NCBI GenBank assembly: GCA_029259935.1
Contig: JAJDEH010000055.1
Span: 1-20,804, forward strand
Reading direction: 5' to 3'
Length of the DNA stretch: 20,804 nucleotides
Origin: Planctomycetota bacterium
GTDB taxonomy: Bacteria; Planctomycetota; Planctomycetia; Pirellulales; Pirellulaceae
Part shown: in pieces, positions 7,878 to 15,647 of the stretch
How the letters are laid out: every line of letters starts with the position of its first letter
Numbering within the stretch: position 1 is the first letter of the stretch
The notes under the pieces: generated by a model
The model's input: only the letters and a program-made list of their open reading frames with translations
Database searches by the model: none
What the model was told of the DNA's origin: nothing
Program-made: the position numbers and the translations under genes

Positions 7878-8801
7878 TTAGTCCAAGGAATACCCGTTTC
7901 GTCGCATTTGCGAACCAGCTATCGCGGCAAACGTCGTTTGCATATCCTGCGACCACTCACTCCAATGCGGTAGCGCATGGCCGTCGCTGGCGTTCGATCG
8001 AATCTTCATTCGCTCCCGGATAAAGTCGTTTCTTGGCACGGCCCGTCCGTTCGCAAGAAATGAAATCAATGAAATCGCGCCAGCAAAACCGTTTTGATCG
8101 CCGAAGATATCTTCAAACCGAATCGTGCAGCACCGATCATCGCCGTCAATCGCATCTTGAACTGCGGCATCCGTTCGCGACCATATCCAGCAGAGACGCT
8201 CAAACCGATCCATGTTGTTCCAGCGGCTGTGGTACTCGTCGTTCAAAATGTCGTTGGCGCCAATTCGCTGCCGAATGTCATTCGGTCCCGCAAAAACGGC
8301 CGTGGCCTTGTCACTGGAGTTCACTCGCTTTCCGTACCATGACCGTACCACGTCTCGACCATCGCGAATAACGTGAATAATGCGGAGGTGTGGAAACAGC
8401 GCTTTCACGGCGGGAATAAGCCACGCCAAGTTATTATTCGATTCGACATACCAACGACAGCCCGTCCGACGTAGGTCGCTCAATATGTGGCGTCGTGAGT
8501 CGGCAAGTTTCCGAACGGTCTGCGCAACGGACAGCCGCTCTCGCAAAGTCGTGGCTGCCAGATGAAACAAATCGGGTGACGGTTCGTGACGTGAATCAAC
8601 CTGGCTTCCATAACATTCAGAGCATAAACGCGCCAGAGCCATCGTACCGGTGCGTCCGGTTGAAACGATAAAACCACATTGCATGCCAGACCAAGGATCT
8701 CGTTCCGACTTGCCGGCCAAGATTTTGCACAGGCGATGCCAGCAAGACGCCGTTCCCTGAAAGGTGAATCTAACGGCTGATAATGCCTTTTTCCGAGTCA
8801 T
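7878..8801 (-). CDS. Sulfotransferase family protein
   Basis: A 307-residue protein with a PAPS-binding 5'-phosphosulfate loop, FIVSTGRTGTMAL (44-56), and a 3'-phosphate motif, HVIRDGRDVVRSWY (143-156), as in carbohydrate and related sulfotransferases. WIWSRTDAAVQDA and RFEDIFGD further on also fit the fold. There is no signal peptide or membrane segment, so it is presumably cytosolic. It lies between the aminotransferase gene (90 bp upstream) and the dehydratase gene (14 nt downstream), which suggests it modifies the glycan or precursor made here. The acceptor is unknown. The family label is secure; the role is inference. Methionine 40, just before the PAPS loop, is a weaker alternative start. 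Confidence 0.88.
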   Translation of the reverse strand: MTRKKALSAVRFTFQGTASCWHRLCKILAGKSERDPWSGMQCGFIVSTGRTGTMALARLCSECYGSQVDSRHEPSPDLFHLAATTLRERLSVAQTVRKLADSRRHILSDLRRTGCRWYVESNNNLAWLIPAVKALFPHLRIIHVIRDGRDVVRSWYGKRVNSSDKATAVFAGPNDIRQRIGANDILNDEYHSRWNNMDRFERLCWIWSRTDAAVQDAIDGDDRCCTIRFEDIFGDQNGFAGAISLISFLANGRAVPRNDFIRERMKIRSNASDGHALPHWSEWSQDMQTTFAAIAGSQMRRNGYSLD

Positions 8802-8890
8802 TGCAAAAGTTGCTCCGCGTTATTCCGGGCTGAGCTTTCGAGTTTGTGGCAAACCAAGTATCCAGGTGACGAAGCGCTTCACGGAGCGAG

Positions 8891-10051
8891 TTACTCAGGT
8901 ACAGACGTCAACACAGCTTCTATCACTCGATTCTGGCACTCCGCCGTCAACGAAACACTCGACGGCAAGCTAACGGCATGCTGCGCAAACCGCGCCGTGA
9001 ACTCGCAACGATGGACATAACAGCCCTCGGCGAATTGGGGAAGGTCGTAAAGGGGCGTCCAGGCCGGACGCGCCTGGATGCCGAGGCCATTTAGCGATAT
9101 GATAGTGGGTAACGCAGCTGTATCGAGGAGAACCGTATAGAGCCAAAAAATGGACTCGTTGTCGCGATGCTCCGGGTGAAGAGTGATCCGACGGTTTCTG
9201 CGAAAGGCATCGGCATAGCGCATGGCATGGGCGCGCTTCGCAGCTATGAATTCCCCGAGGCGCTCCAGTTGGGCGACGCCCATTGCCGCCGCGATGTTGG
9301 TCATTCGATAATTGTAGCCAATTTGGTCGTGGATGAAACGAATCGCGTCGCATTTTGCCGTCGTCGACAGATGCTTTATGTGCGCGGCGATGTCCGCATC
9401 GTCGGTGAACACTGCCCCTCCGCCTCCGCAAGTGACGATCTTATTCCCATTGAAGCTGGTAATCACGAGCCGACGCCGACCGCTCGAGCCCGGAACCGGT
9501 GCCCCAATCGGGCGTTTCTTGTACGTCGCACCGAGGCACTCAGCGGCGTCCTCAACGACCGGAAGGTCGTACCGCGCCGCAATTCCCAAGATTTGGTCAA
9601 CGTCCGCGATGTCGCCAAGTAGGTGAACCGCGAGCAATGCGCTTACCCTCCGGCCGGACGTCTTGTTGACGAGGCCCTCAGTCGTGCGGTTGCATCCTTG
9701 GGTTAGAAAATGGTCTAGCTTCTCAACATCAAGTTGCCAGTCGGTTGGACTGATGTCGACAAACGTCGGCCACGCCCCGCAATACCGCACGGCGTTTGCT
9801 GGAGCGACGAAACTCATCGCGGGCATGACGACTTCGGTTTCGGGCAAGACGCCCGCAGCCAACAGTGCCAAATGAAGTGCTGCCGTACCGCTGGTCGTAA
9901 CGACGGCATGGCGTGCTCCCGCCACGGTTGCTAGCTCGCGCTCGAAGCGATCTACAAAGGGGCCGAGATATGAGACCCAGTTCGTTTCGAGACACTCAAG
10001 GACGTACGCACGCTCGTTGCCACCGAGCGTTGGAACCGATAGAGGGATCAT
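8891..10051 (-). CDS. legC: LegC-type PLP-dependent nucleotide-sugar aminotransferase (DegT/DnrJ/EryC1/StrS)
   Basis: This enzyme would transfer an amino group from glutamate to the 4-keto sugar made by the LegB-like dehydratase. Starting at ATG 10051 gives 386 residues beginning MIPLSVPTLGGNERAYVLE, exactly where LegC proteins begin. In-frame ATGs at 10096 and 10153 would add 15 or 34 residues, and the latter overlaps the acyltransferase gene; none has a strong ribosome binding site, so the start is uncertain. Visible are TSGTAALHLA (53-62) for phosphate binding, the PLP-pairing Asp in VVEDAAECLGA (D168) and the Schiff-base Lys in SFNGNKIVTCGGGG (K204). The segment before the lysine (PVPGSSGRRRLVI) departs from the usual GDxGCFSFNGNK wording, but the lysine loop itself is intact. 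Confidence 0.92.
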   Translation of the reverse strand: MIPLSVPTLGGNERAYVLECLETNWVSYLGPFVDRFERELATVAGARHAVVTTSGTAALHLALLAAGVLPETEVVMPAMSFVAPANAVRYCGAWPTFVDISPTDWQLDVEKLDHFLTQGCNRTTEGLVNKTSGRRVSALLAVHLLGDIADVDQILGIAARYDLPVVEDAAECLGATYKKRPIGAPVPGSSGRRRLVITSFNGNKIVTCGGGGAVFTDDADIAAHIKHLSTTAKCDAIRFIHDQIGYNYRMTNIAAAMGVAQLERLGEFIAAKRAHAMRYADAFRRNRRITLHPEHRDNESIFWLYTVLLDTAALPTIISLNGLGIQARPAWTPLYDLPQFAEGCYVHRCEFTARFAQHAVSLPSSVSLTAECQNRVIEAVLTSVPE

Positions 10052-10130
10052 TTCGCATTTCTTCTGGTCGACGTCTGGAGCACGGTTTTGATTCATCGCT
10101 TCACTTGGTGGAACTCGTCGCCGATTCGGA

Positions 10131-10778
10131 TTAACGCCCGTGACGCAAAACACGAGCTGGAACGCCTACGACGATCACGTCGTCAGTGACATCGCCGACG
10201 ACGACCGCACCAGCACCAACAACGCTGTTGGCCCCTATCGTTACATTCTCAATTATTCGGGCGCCCAGTCCGACATGCGATTTCGGGCCGACCCGCACTC
10301 CGCCGGCGAGTAGAGCTCCGGGAGCAACGTGGCAGTGATTTCCCACACGGCAATCGTGCTCGACGATCGCTCCCGAATTGACGATCACGTTGTCGCCGAG
10401 TTCGGCCATCGACCCAACGACAGCGTTTGCTAAGATCACCGTTCCGGCACCAAGGCGTGCCGATCGCGAGACTACGGCAGACGGGTGCATCACCGACACA
10501 AGAATGAAACCCTTCTCACAGAGCATACGAAAAAGTCTTACCCTTGCGTCGGGACGCTCTGTTGACCCAACACCCAGAAAGGCATGTCGAATTCCCTGCG
10601 AAAGCAGAGTTGGCAACAGTTCGTCATCGCCGAGTACAGGTACGCCAAGTACCGTACTTCCGACCCGTGCCTGCTCGGGCGCCAGCAGCCCGACAATTTC
10701 TGTATTTCCCGCGAGCTGTAACGCTTCAATGATCGCTTGCGCATGTCCGCCCGCGCCGATTCCGACAACCCTAATCAC
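10131..10778 (-). CDS. NeuD/PglD-like sugar O/N-acyltransferase
   Basis: Start chosen at GTG 10778 because GGAGG lies 5 nt before it; the in-frame ATG at 10796 has no such site and begins 3 nt after the previous stop. The 215-residue protein has an N-terminal Rossmann-like part (VVGIGAGGHAQAIIEAL) that binds the nucleotide sugar. A left-handed beta-helix of hexapeptide repeats follows from about residue 100. The expected catalytic His sits in SGAIVEHDCRVG (H141), followed by the HVAPGALLAGG turn typical of PglD and NeuD. Placed between nucleotidyltransferase and aminotransferase genes, it most likely acylates the new 4-amino group using acetyl-CoA or another acyl-CoA. O-acetylation of a sialic-type sugar is the alternative. 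Confidence 0.9.
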   Translation of the reverse strand: MIRVVGIGAGGHAQAIIEALQLAGNTEIVGLLAPEQARVGSTVLGVPVLGDDELLPTLLSQGIRHAFLGVGSTERPDARVRLFRMLCEKGFILVSVMHPSAVVSRSARLGAGTVILANAVVGSMAELGDNVIVNSGAIVEHDCRVGNHCHVAPGALLAGGVRVGPKSHVGLGARIIENVTIGANSVVGAGAVVVGDVTDDVIVVGVPARVLRHGR

Positions 10779-10799
10779 GACGCCCTCCGACCACATAAC

Positions 10800-11507
10800 C
10801 TAGATTTCGTCGACAAAAGTCTGCTGCACCTCGTCCCTGGCCTTCGAGTAATCCTCGACCTGACCGATGTCGAGCCAATAATCCGCGATCAGAAATCTCG
10901 CTATCGGTTGTTGCTCGCGGATCAACGTCTTGATGAGCGAATCCATTCCAAAATACTGATCTTTTGGAATGTAACGAAACGCCTCGGGCGTCAGGCAGTA
11001 AATCCCCGCGACGACTTCCAACTTCAATTCCGGCTTCTCCTCTACGTCGAGAATGCGCGTCCCCGTGTCGTTGACCATCACATTCCCAAAACGAAACGGA
11101 GTTGTCACGATCTTTGTGCCGACGGTCAAGCAGGCTTTCTCCGCGATCGCGTAGCGATAAAGTGCAGCGAAGTCGAGCTTCGTCAAAATGTCGCCGTTTA
11201 TGACGATAAACGGTTCGGTCAATTCATCGCGCAGCAGCCCGATGGGCCCGCAGGTGCCCAGCGGTTTCGTTTCGCGACTTACTCGCACGTCCATCCCGAA
11301 CTTCGATCCGTCGCCCAGGTAGGCCTCAACGAGATCGGACATGTAATTTGTCGCAACAAACACTTTGTCCACGCCGCAACGTCGAAGCGCAGCTATCTGC
11401 AACTCCATGACCGTCTTTTCACCGAGCGGCAATAGCGGCTTTGGAAGCACGTCCGTAAACGGCTTAAGGCGATGGCCAAGCCCGCCGGCCAAGATGACAG
11501 CTTGCAT
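10800..11507 (-). CDS. Sugar-1-phosphate nucleotidyltransferase (PtmE/GlmU-like catalytic domain)
   Basis: A 235-residue nucleotidyltransferase. The start is ATG 11507, because the family begins there (MQAVILAGGLGHRLKPFTD); the open frame reaches 40 codons further but overlaps the glycosyltransferase. The signature GGLGHRLKPFTDVLPKPLLP (8-27) is the nucleotide and pyrophosphorolysis loop, and FIVINGDIL holds the metal-binding Asp. The C-terminal YWLDIGQVEDYSKA is shared with the nucleotidyltransferases of legionaminic acid clusters such as PtmE, which makes GDP-GlcN, but the N-terminal CBS pair of PtmE is missing. It would supply the activated hexosamine to the LegB-like enzyme. The sugar and nucleotide are inferred from neighbours; a mannose- or glucose-1-phosphate substrate remains possible. 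Confidence 0.88.
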   Translation of the reverse strand: MQAVILAGGLGHRLKPFTDVLPKPLLPLGEKTVMELQIAALRRCGVDKVFVATNYMSDLVEAYLGDGSKFGMDVRVSRETKPLGTCGPIGLLRDELTEPFIVINGDILTKLDFAALYRYAIAEKACLTVGTKIVTTPFRFGNVMVNDTGTRILDVEEKPELKLEVVAGIYCLTPEAFRYIPKDQYFGMDSLIKTLIREQQPIARFLIADYWLDIGQVEDYSKARDEVQQTFVDEI

Positions 11508-11527
11508 ATTCGGATTCCCGTGTCGGA

Positions 11528-12817
11528 TCAATGAACGGAGAGCGCTTCGTCGTAAATCTGAAGCCATCGCGGCATGACTTGCGACCAAGACATGATCGCG
11601 CGAATTCTGTCTGCATTGCTTTCGCACTTCACCTTTTCGTCAACAAGTCGATCGATCACATTTTGGATCTGTGATGCTACGTCACTAACGTCTGCAACTT
11701 CACGGAAATGAATGTGATTCAACCGTAAACGGCTATAGGGCAACCACGCGCCGGTAATCAAGACAGCCCCGGCTGCGAGTGACTCACACATCGCCGCGCT
11801 AAACTGATCGGAAATAGGAACGTGAACGAAGAGGTCGCTCGATTGCCGAAGCATCGCTACATCTTCATCGGGCATAAACGTATCGAATACATGCACCGGA
11901 ACGTTCAGCGCCTCACCTGCGGCCAGCACCTCGCGGCGGTACTCTTGTGTCAGACCGTAGGTCATCGGGAGAATGATCGCAATCTGCTCACGTACTTCCG
12001 CGGGCAGCGAACGTAGACTTGTTAGAACCGCCAGGTGTTGGTTTTGGCGGTGACCACTGTGGCCGACACATAGAACGATCCTGTCGATTGGAATATGCAA
12101 TCTTTGCAGAAATGCTGCTCGCTGCTCGGAGGAGGCGTGGCACACGTCCAGATAATCGGCACCGTAGGTCGCCAGACGAATCTTGCCGGACAGCGATCGG
12201 CCGAATTTTGCTAGCAGGACTTCTCGTAACTCGACCGAGCCGACGGTAATGAATTGTGCGCGTTCGCATGCCGCGAGTTGGACACGGTAATTCTCTATGC
12301 CGGCGCTCCGCAACAAGTCCGAACCCCAAATCGTCAAGATGAGCGTCGCGTCGCTGGGGAGGAAACGAATCGCCGACAAGCGATCCCAGTGCATGCAGTG
12401 CCAGTGATAGAGGGAAAAACCGGACACCAACGACGGAAACGTGTAGGCGTAACTTCGATCATAGACCTTCCGCCGAATTGCGTTGCGCAGCGGTGATACG
12501 CTTCCCATGCGCAGCGCAGCGGCAGCACCGGCATAAACGCCTGATGAAATACTGCAGGATGCAAGATCAAATGCCATACGCGACAAACCGGCCGCTGCTG
12601 ACTTTGGCTTGCGCAGGCCAGGGAACGCCGAAACTCTATCGAAAACCGCCAAGTCCACGCCGCCGGGTTGGCCGTCCCGTTGGTCCATCCCAATCACAGC
12701 GCAGTGAAATGGCTTGGCCGCGATCAAGTGTTTTGTAAAGGCGCATAGGACCCTGTCGGTGTAGGTGGCCCCTCCGACCATCAGCACAGAAGGCTGGTTA
12801 GTGTTGGTAAATGTCAT
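11528..12817 (-). CDS. GT-B glycosyltransferase (GT4-like)
   Basis: A 429-residue protein with two Rossmann-like halves. The N-terminal half includes YHWHCMHWDR (137-146) and IWGSDLLRS (163-171), where this group binds its acceptor. The C-terminal half starts around KIRLATYGADYLD, continues with IVLCVGHSGHRQNQHL, and has the donor-binding stretch SSDLFVHVPISDQFSAAMCE (336-355), where the usual glycogen-synthase-type E-x7-E is only partly kept (E355 of CESLAAG). There is no signal peptide or membrane segment. The start at ATG 12817 gives a full-length protein, and the stop lies 20 nt before the nucleotidyltransferase start, consistent with one operon. Donor and acceptor are unknown; a link to the locally made dideoxy-amino sugar is inference. 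Confidence 0.85.
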   Translation of the reverse strand: MTFTNTNQPSVLMVGGATYTDRVLCAFTKHLIAAKPFHCAVIGMDQRDGQPGGVDLAVFDRVSAFPGLRKPKSAAAGLSRMAFDLASCSISSGVYAGAAAALRMGSVSPLRNAIRRKVYDRSYAYTFPSLVSGFSLYHWHCMHWDRLSAIRFLPSDATLILTIWGSDLLRSAGIENYRVQLAACERAQFITVGSVELREVLLAKFGRSLSGKIRLATYGADYLDVCHASSEQRAAFLQRLHIPIDRIVLCVGHSGHRQNQHLAVLTSLRSLPAEVREQIAIILPMTYGLTQEYRREVLAAGEALNVPVHVFDTFMPDEDVAMLRQSSDLFVHVPISDQFSAAMCESLAAGAVLITGAWLPYSRLRLNHIHFREVADVSDVASQIQNVIDRLVDEKVKCESNADRIRAIMSWSQVMPRWLQIYDEALSVH

Positions 12818-12927
12818 CTAACATGATCTGGTGGAAGTAGCACCACGCACCGCCCGCTCATGAAACGCAGTGCGTCGCCAATGCCGCCGGCGGCGGCATG
12901 AGAAGTGTCGTACTCAAAAAAACGTCG

Positions 12928-14562
12928 CTATGGTGTGCCGACAGTTTCCTCTGATTTCTCTGAATGCTGCTGGGCACTGGGAGGTATGCAATCCTTCTGC
13001 TCGCGGAAGATACCAATACGTCGCAATGGCGCGTAAACGTATTGTTCTCGTTCACGCCGCGTCAATCCCACGTAAGCTGCCAAGAACGAAGCCGCAACGG
13101 TCGCCGCAAGCCCTTGCAAGACTAACTCGACGAAATTGAGCGGCGTGCCCAATTGGCGGATGCCAAGCGCACAGGGATAAATCGCTATCCCCACGATTAT
13201 CGGGCGAGCCACGGCGTCCCGCAAATAGAAAGCTACGGAAACTCCCAGAAAACGACTGACGAGGAACGGAACGAAGAACGTCCGAATCGTTACGACCGAA
13301 ACGATCGTCGCGAGTGCAACGCCTGAGAGCCCCCATAGGTGTACGAACCAAATGCTCAACAATACGTTTGCGGTGGCCTCAAGGATCGCCAGATTTGCCA
13401 GCGGACGAACGAGAACCGCAGCTTGGAGCACTTGGCCTCCTAAGCCGGGCAGCAACCGCCCGACGAGGGCGACAGTGAGGAGCACGAACAAAAATGGCAC
13501 GGAGGGATCGTCGCTGTTTTCAACGTATTGAGGTCCGATCCAGAGGCGAAAAAAGTCATCGGCCCAGCAGCAGGCAATTGTGACGCAAACGGCGACGACG
13601 ACGAGGTAAAGCCTCGAACCGCGCAGATACAGGGATCGAAGACCGGCCAGATCGCCTTTTGCATGAAGGTCGGTTAGCGTCGGAAAGAAAACACGATCAA
13701 TCGGCCGCAGGACGTTGCTCATCTGGATGCTCACGCCAGCCGCCAGCGCGTAACGAGAAACGGCAACCATCGGCATGAAGATGCCGATCACCATCGCATC
13801 GATTTGGGCAAATATCGATCCCGCGATCGAAATGATAAAGCTCCATGTGCCGTACGACATCAGAAGTCGTAGCGTTGACACGTTAATAAAGCCGCGGGAG
13901 ATGGCCAGTTGAGGCAATACCCGGCGAGCCAACGACCAGCGCAAGAGATATCCAATTAGCTCGCTAACCGATTTGGCAAGGCAAAGCCCGACGAGTCCGT
14001 AGCCCTGCCGAAGAGCTAGGAAGACGAAGCCGGCACCGAGCAAGCTGGACGTGACGCCAACTAAGTTTGAGAGGTCGTATCGTTGAGTCGCGACAAGAAC
14101 AGCGGAAAAAAGAAAGAACGAGAACTGAAGCGCTACCGTTGTTCCGACGATGATGATGCACCACGCAACTTCGTCGTGATGTTCGACGGGGATGTTAAAA
14201 ACATAAGGCGCGAGCCAAGCCAGAAAGAAACTGCTTGAGAACACCAATGCGCCAAGGCCGACCAATGTGACGAAGGCCGTGCTGGCCGCCTCGTTCATCT
14301 TCCCGAAGTCCCGCACCGCGAGGTATCGCGTGATGTATTGCGTGATGCCGCCGGTCATCCCGAAAGCCAAAAGGCCGTAATAGCCGGTCATCGTCGTCGT
14401 TAGCACCCACACGCCATAGCGCGTGTCGCCACGGTCTCTTAAGACAAACGGCGTCACGAAAAAAAGGACAGCGGCTTGGACGGCGAAGCCGATCCAATTA
14501 CTAGCAATATTCCGGAGGACAATGCGGGATCGGCTCAAGCTAACGACTCTGTTGTTCGGCAT
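12928..14562 (-). CDS. Wzx-like polysaccharide flippase (MOP superfamily)
   Basis: A 544-residue membrane protein with about 12-14 hydrophobic segments, for example AVLFFVTPFVL, ALVFSSSFFLAWLAPYVF, TVALQFSFFLFSAVLVATQR and LVVVAVCVTIACC. Its N-terminal pattern (LRNIASNWIGF...RYGVWVL) and the ATQRYDLSNLV stretch are typical of O-antigen/polysaccharide flippases. It would move lipid-linked glycan units across the cytoplasmic membrane. The C-terminal 45 residues are charged and probably cytoplasmic (LTRREREQYVYAPLRRIGIF...). It is the first gene of the minus-strand series, 110 bp before the glycosyltransferase. No Wzy polymerase or Wzz regulator is in the window. The start at ATG 14562 has GGAG only 1 nt away, so a slightly later start is possible. 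Confidence 0.88.
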   Translation of the reverse strand: MPNNRVVSLSRSRIVLRNIASNWIGFAVQAAVLFFVTPFVLRDRGDTRYGVWVLTTTMTGYYGLLAFGMTGGITQYITRYLAVRDFGKMNEAASTAFVTLVGLGALVFSSSFFLAWLAPYVFNIPVEHHDEVAWCIIIVGTTVALQFSFFLFSAVLVATQRYDLSNLVGVTSSLLGAGFVFLALRQGYGLVGLCLAKSVSELIGYLLRWSLARRVLPQLAISRGFINVSTLRLLMSYGTWSFIISIAGSIFAQIDAMVIGIFMPMVAVSRYALAAGVSIQMSNVLRPIDRVFFPTLTDLHAKGDLAGLRSLYLRGSRLYLVVVAVCVTIACCWADDFFRLWIGPQYVENSDDPSVPFLFVLLTVALVGRLLPGLGGQVLQAAVLVRPLANLAILEATANVLLSIWFVHLWGLSGVALATIVSVVTIRTFFVPFLVSRFLGVSVAFYLRDAVARPIIVGIAIYPCALGIRQLGTPLNFVELVLQGLAATVAASFLAAYVGLTRREREQYVYAPLRRIGIFREQKDCIPPSAQQHSEKSEETVGTP

Positions 14563-14836
14563 GCTCCGCGAGGCAAAAACGGGAAACGGCGTCGCAGGTG
14601 AGCGGCGTTCCGAGAATCCTCTTCCGTTGACCTAGTATCGTCCCGGAATTGAACGAACACTCCTAGGATCATGCGACGGGCGAGAGAGATCAAATCCACC
14701 GTACAAGGACAGAATCGGCGGCCTAGCCGTATTCTAGCACGTCGTTGGGCGGAAAGGGAGATCCGACGTCGAACGCGGGAAAAGATCGTAAACGCGCCGA
14801 TAGCCTCCTTCGCGGGCAAGACACAGCGACGCGGTG
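14563..14836. other. Probable promoter region of the glycan locus
   Basis: This gap lies between the stop of the small secreted protein gene and the start of the flippase gene, both on the minus strand. It should hold the promoter of the seven-gene run, but no convincing -35/-10 pair or terminator is visible, and open frames inside it have no family resemblance. Confidence 0.3.
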
Positions 14837-15223
14837 TCACCGGCCCGGCATCCGAAAGTAGTGAGAGTAATTCATGAATACAGTCGTGTGCCCTGTTGGA
14901 AGTCGCCCGGCTTGTTGAGCGGCATTCGCGCGAGCCGACACTTGATTCAACTGTTGCCGTAGGCTTGCCGTTTCCTGTTGAACTCGGCGCTCTTGGGCCC
15001 GTCGCTCCATCTCAGGTTTTACGTATGAATAATACGCCGTATTCGTCCCTCCCGGACGGCTAAACAAATCCAAGTATGGACTCAGCGTGGGCCGGCGAAG
15101 GGTCGAATCTCGGAAAGATTGACGTATCGATGGAGCTCCATATTGGGCCGTTGCAACACTCGCGAAGGCTAGAATCAAGATTCCGGCGGCCGTTGCCAAA
15201 GCGAATTGCTTATTGAACTTCAT
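14837..15223 (-). CDS. Small secreted planctomycete protein
   Basis: Start at ATG 15223, with a perfect AGGAGG 6 nt upstream; a TTG two codons earlier lies too close to that site. The 128-residue product opens with a signal peptide (MKFNKQFALATAAGILILAF, cleavage near VATAQ). The mature part has RRPTLSPYLDLFSRPG, the 'TxSPYLxLL' motif seen in many small planctomycete exported proteins. A Gln/Arg-rich, probably coiled-coil segment follows (about 70-100), and then a conserved-looking tail, PTGHTTVFMNYSHYFRMPGR. Function is unknown. It lies just upstream of the glycan locus on the same strand, with a 270-bp gap, so it is probably its own transcription unit. Confidence 0.85.
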   Translation of the reverse strand: MKFNKQFALATAAGILILAFASVATAQYGAPSIRQSFRDSTLRRPTLSPYLDLFSRPGGTNTAYYSYVKPEMERRAQERRVQQETASLRQQLNQVSARANAAQQAGRLPTGHTTVFMNYSHYFRMPGR

Positions 15224-15251
15224 CGCCAACCTCCTTCCGGTTAATATTGCC

Positions 15252-15272
15252 CGGCCGCCTCATCGGCGGCCG
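15252..15272 (-). promoter_or_regulatory. Strong hairpin in the 5' leader of the small secreted protein gene
   Basis: CGGCCGCC, a five-base loop, then GGCGGCCG gives a perfect 8-bp GC stem about 17 nt upstream of the AGGAGG site. It has no U-tract, so it may be a leader structure for mRNA stability or a protein site rather than a terminator. Confidence 0.45.
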
Positions 15273-15483
15273 CCATTGAGATTCTTTCGCCTTGCCCCCA
15301 ACAAGAAGACCAGCGATTTGCCGGAACGCTCACCGAAGTCGCCCCACGAGTCGGTCGATTTCGTCCGGTAACTTGGATTCTACACACCAAGCCATGGGCG
15401 TGCAAATTTACGGGTGATCGGACAAACTCGCGGTGAGGAGAGCTGGCTGGCCCTCGCACGTTTTGCCGTATTGTGACCAGTAT

Positions 15484-15636
15484 CTAGCGGCCGAACCTCA
15501 GGCCCGTCAACCTCCCCACCGCCTCCACCAAATCCTCCATCTCCAAGTGCGTGTACCAATCCATCGTCAACGTGATCGTGAAATGCCGGGCAAGCGCCTG
15601 GGCGACCCTGGGCGCCACGGCTCTAGGCCATGCGGC
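15484..15636 (-). pseudogene. C-terminal fragment of a tyrosine recombinase (copy B)
   Basis: The minus strand reads PRVAQALARHFTITLTMD, then WYTHLEMEDLVEAVGRLTGL and a stop after RFGR (TAG at 15484-15486). It is the same piece as at 3493-3610, similar over about 120 bp at the DNA level by eye. Here Ser of RHST is Phe and the Arg before the catalytic Tyr is Trp. No N-terminal part is present, and the fragment abuts the 3' end of the VPEP gene. It is a non-functional relic. Confidence 0.75.
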
Positions 15637-15647
15637 CGGAGGCGTTA

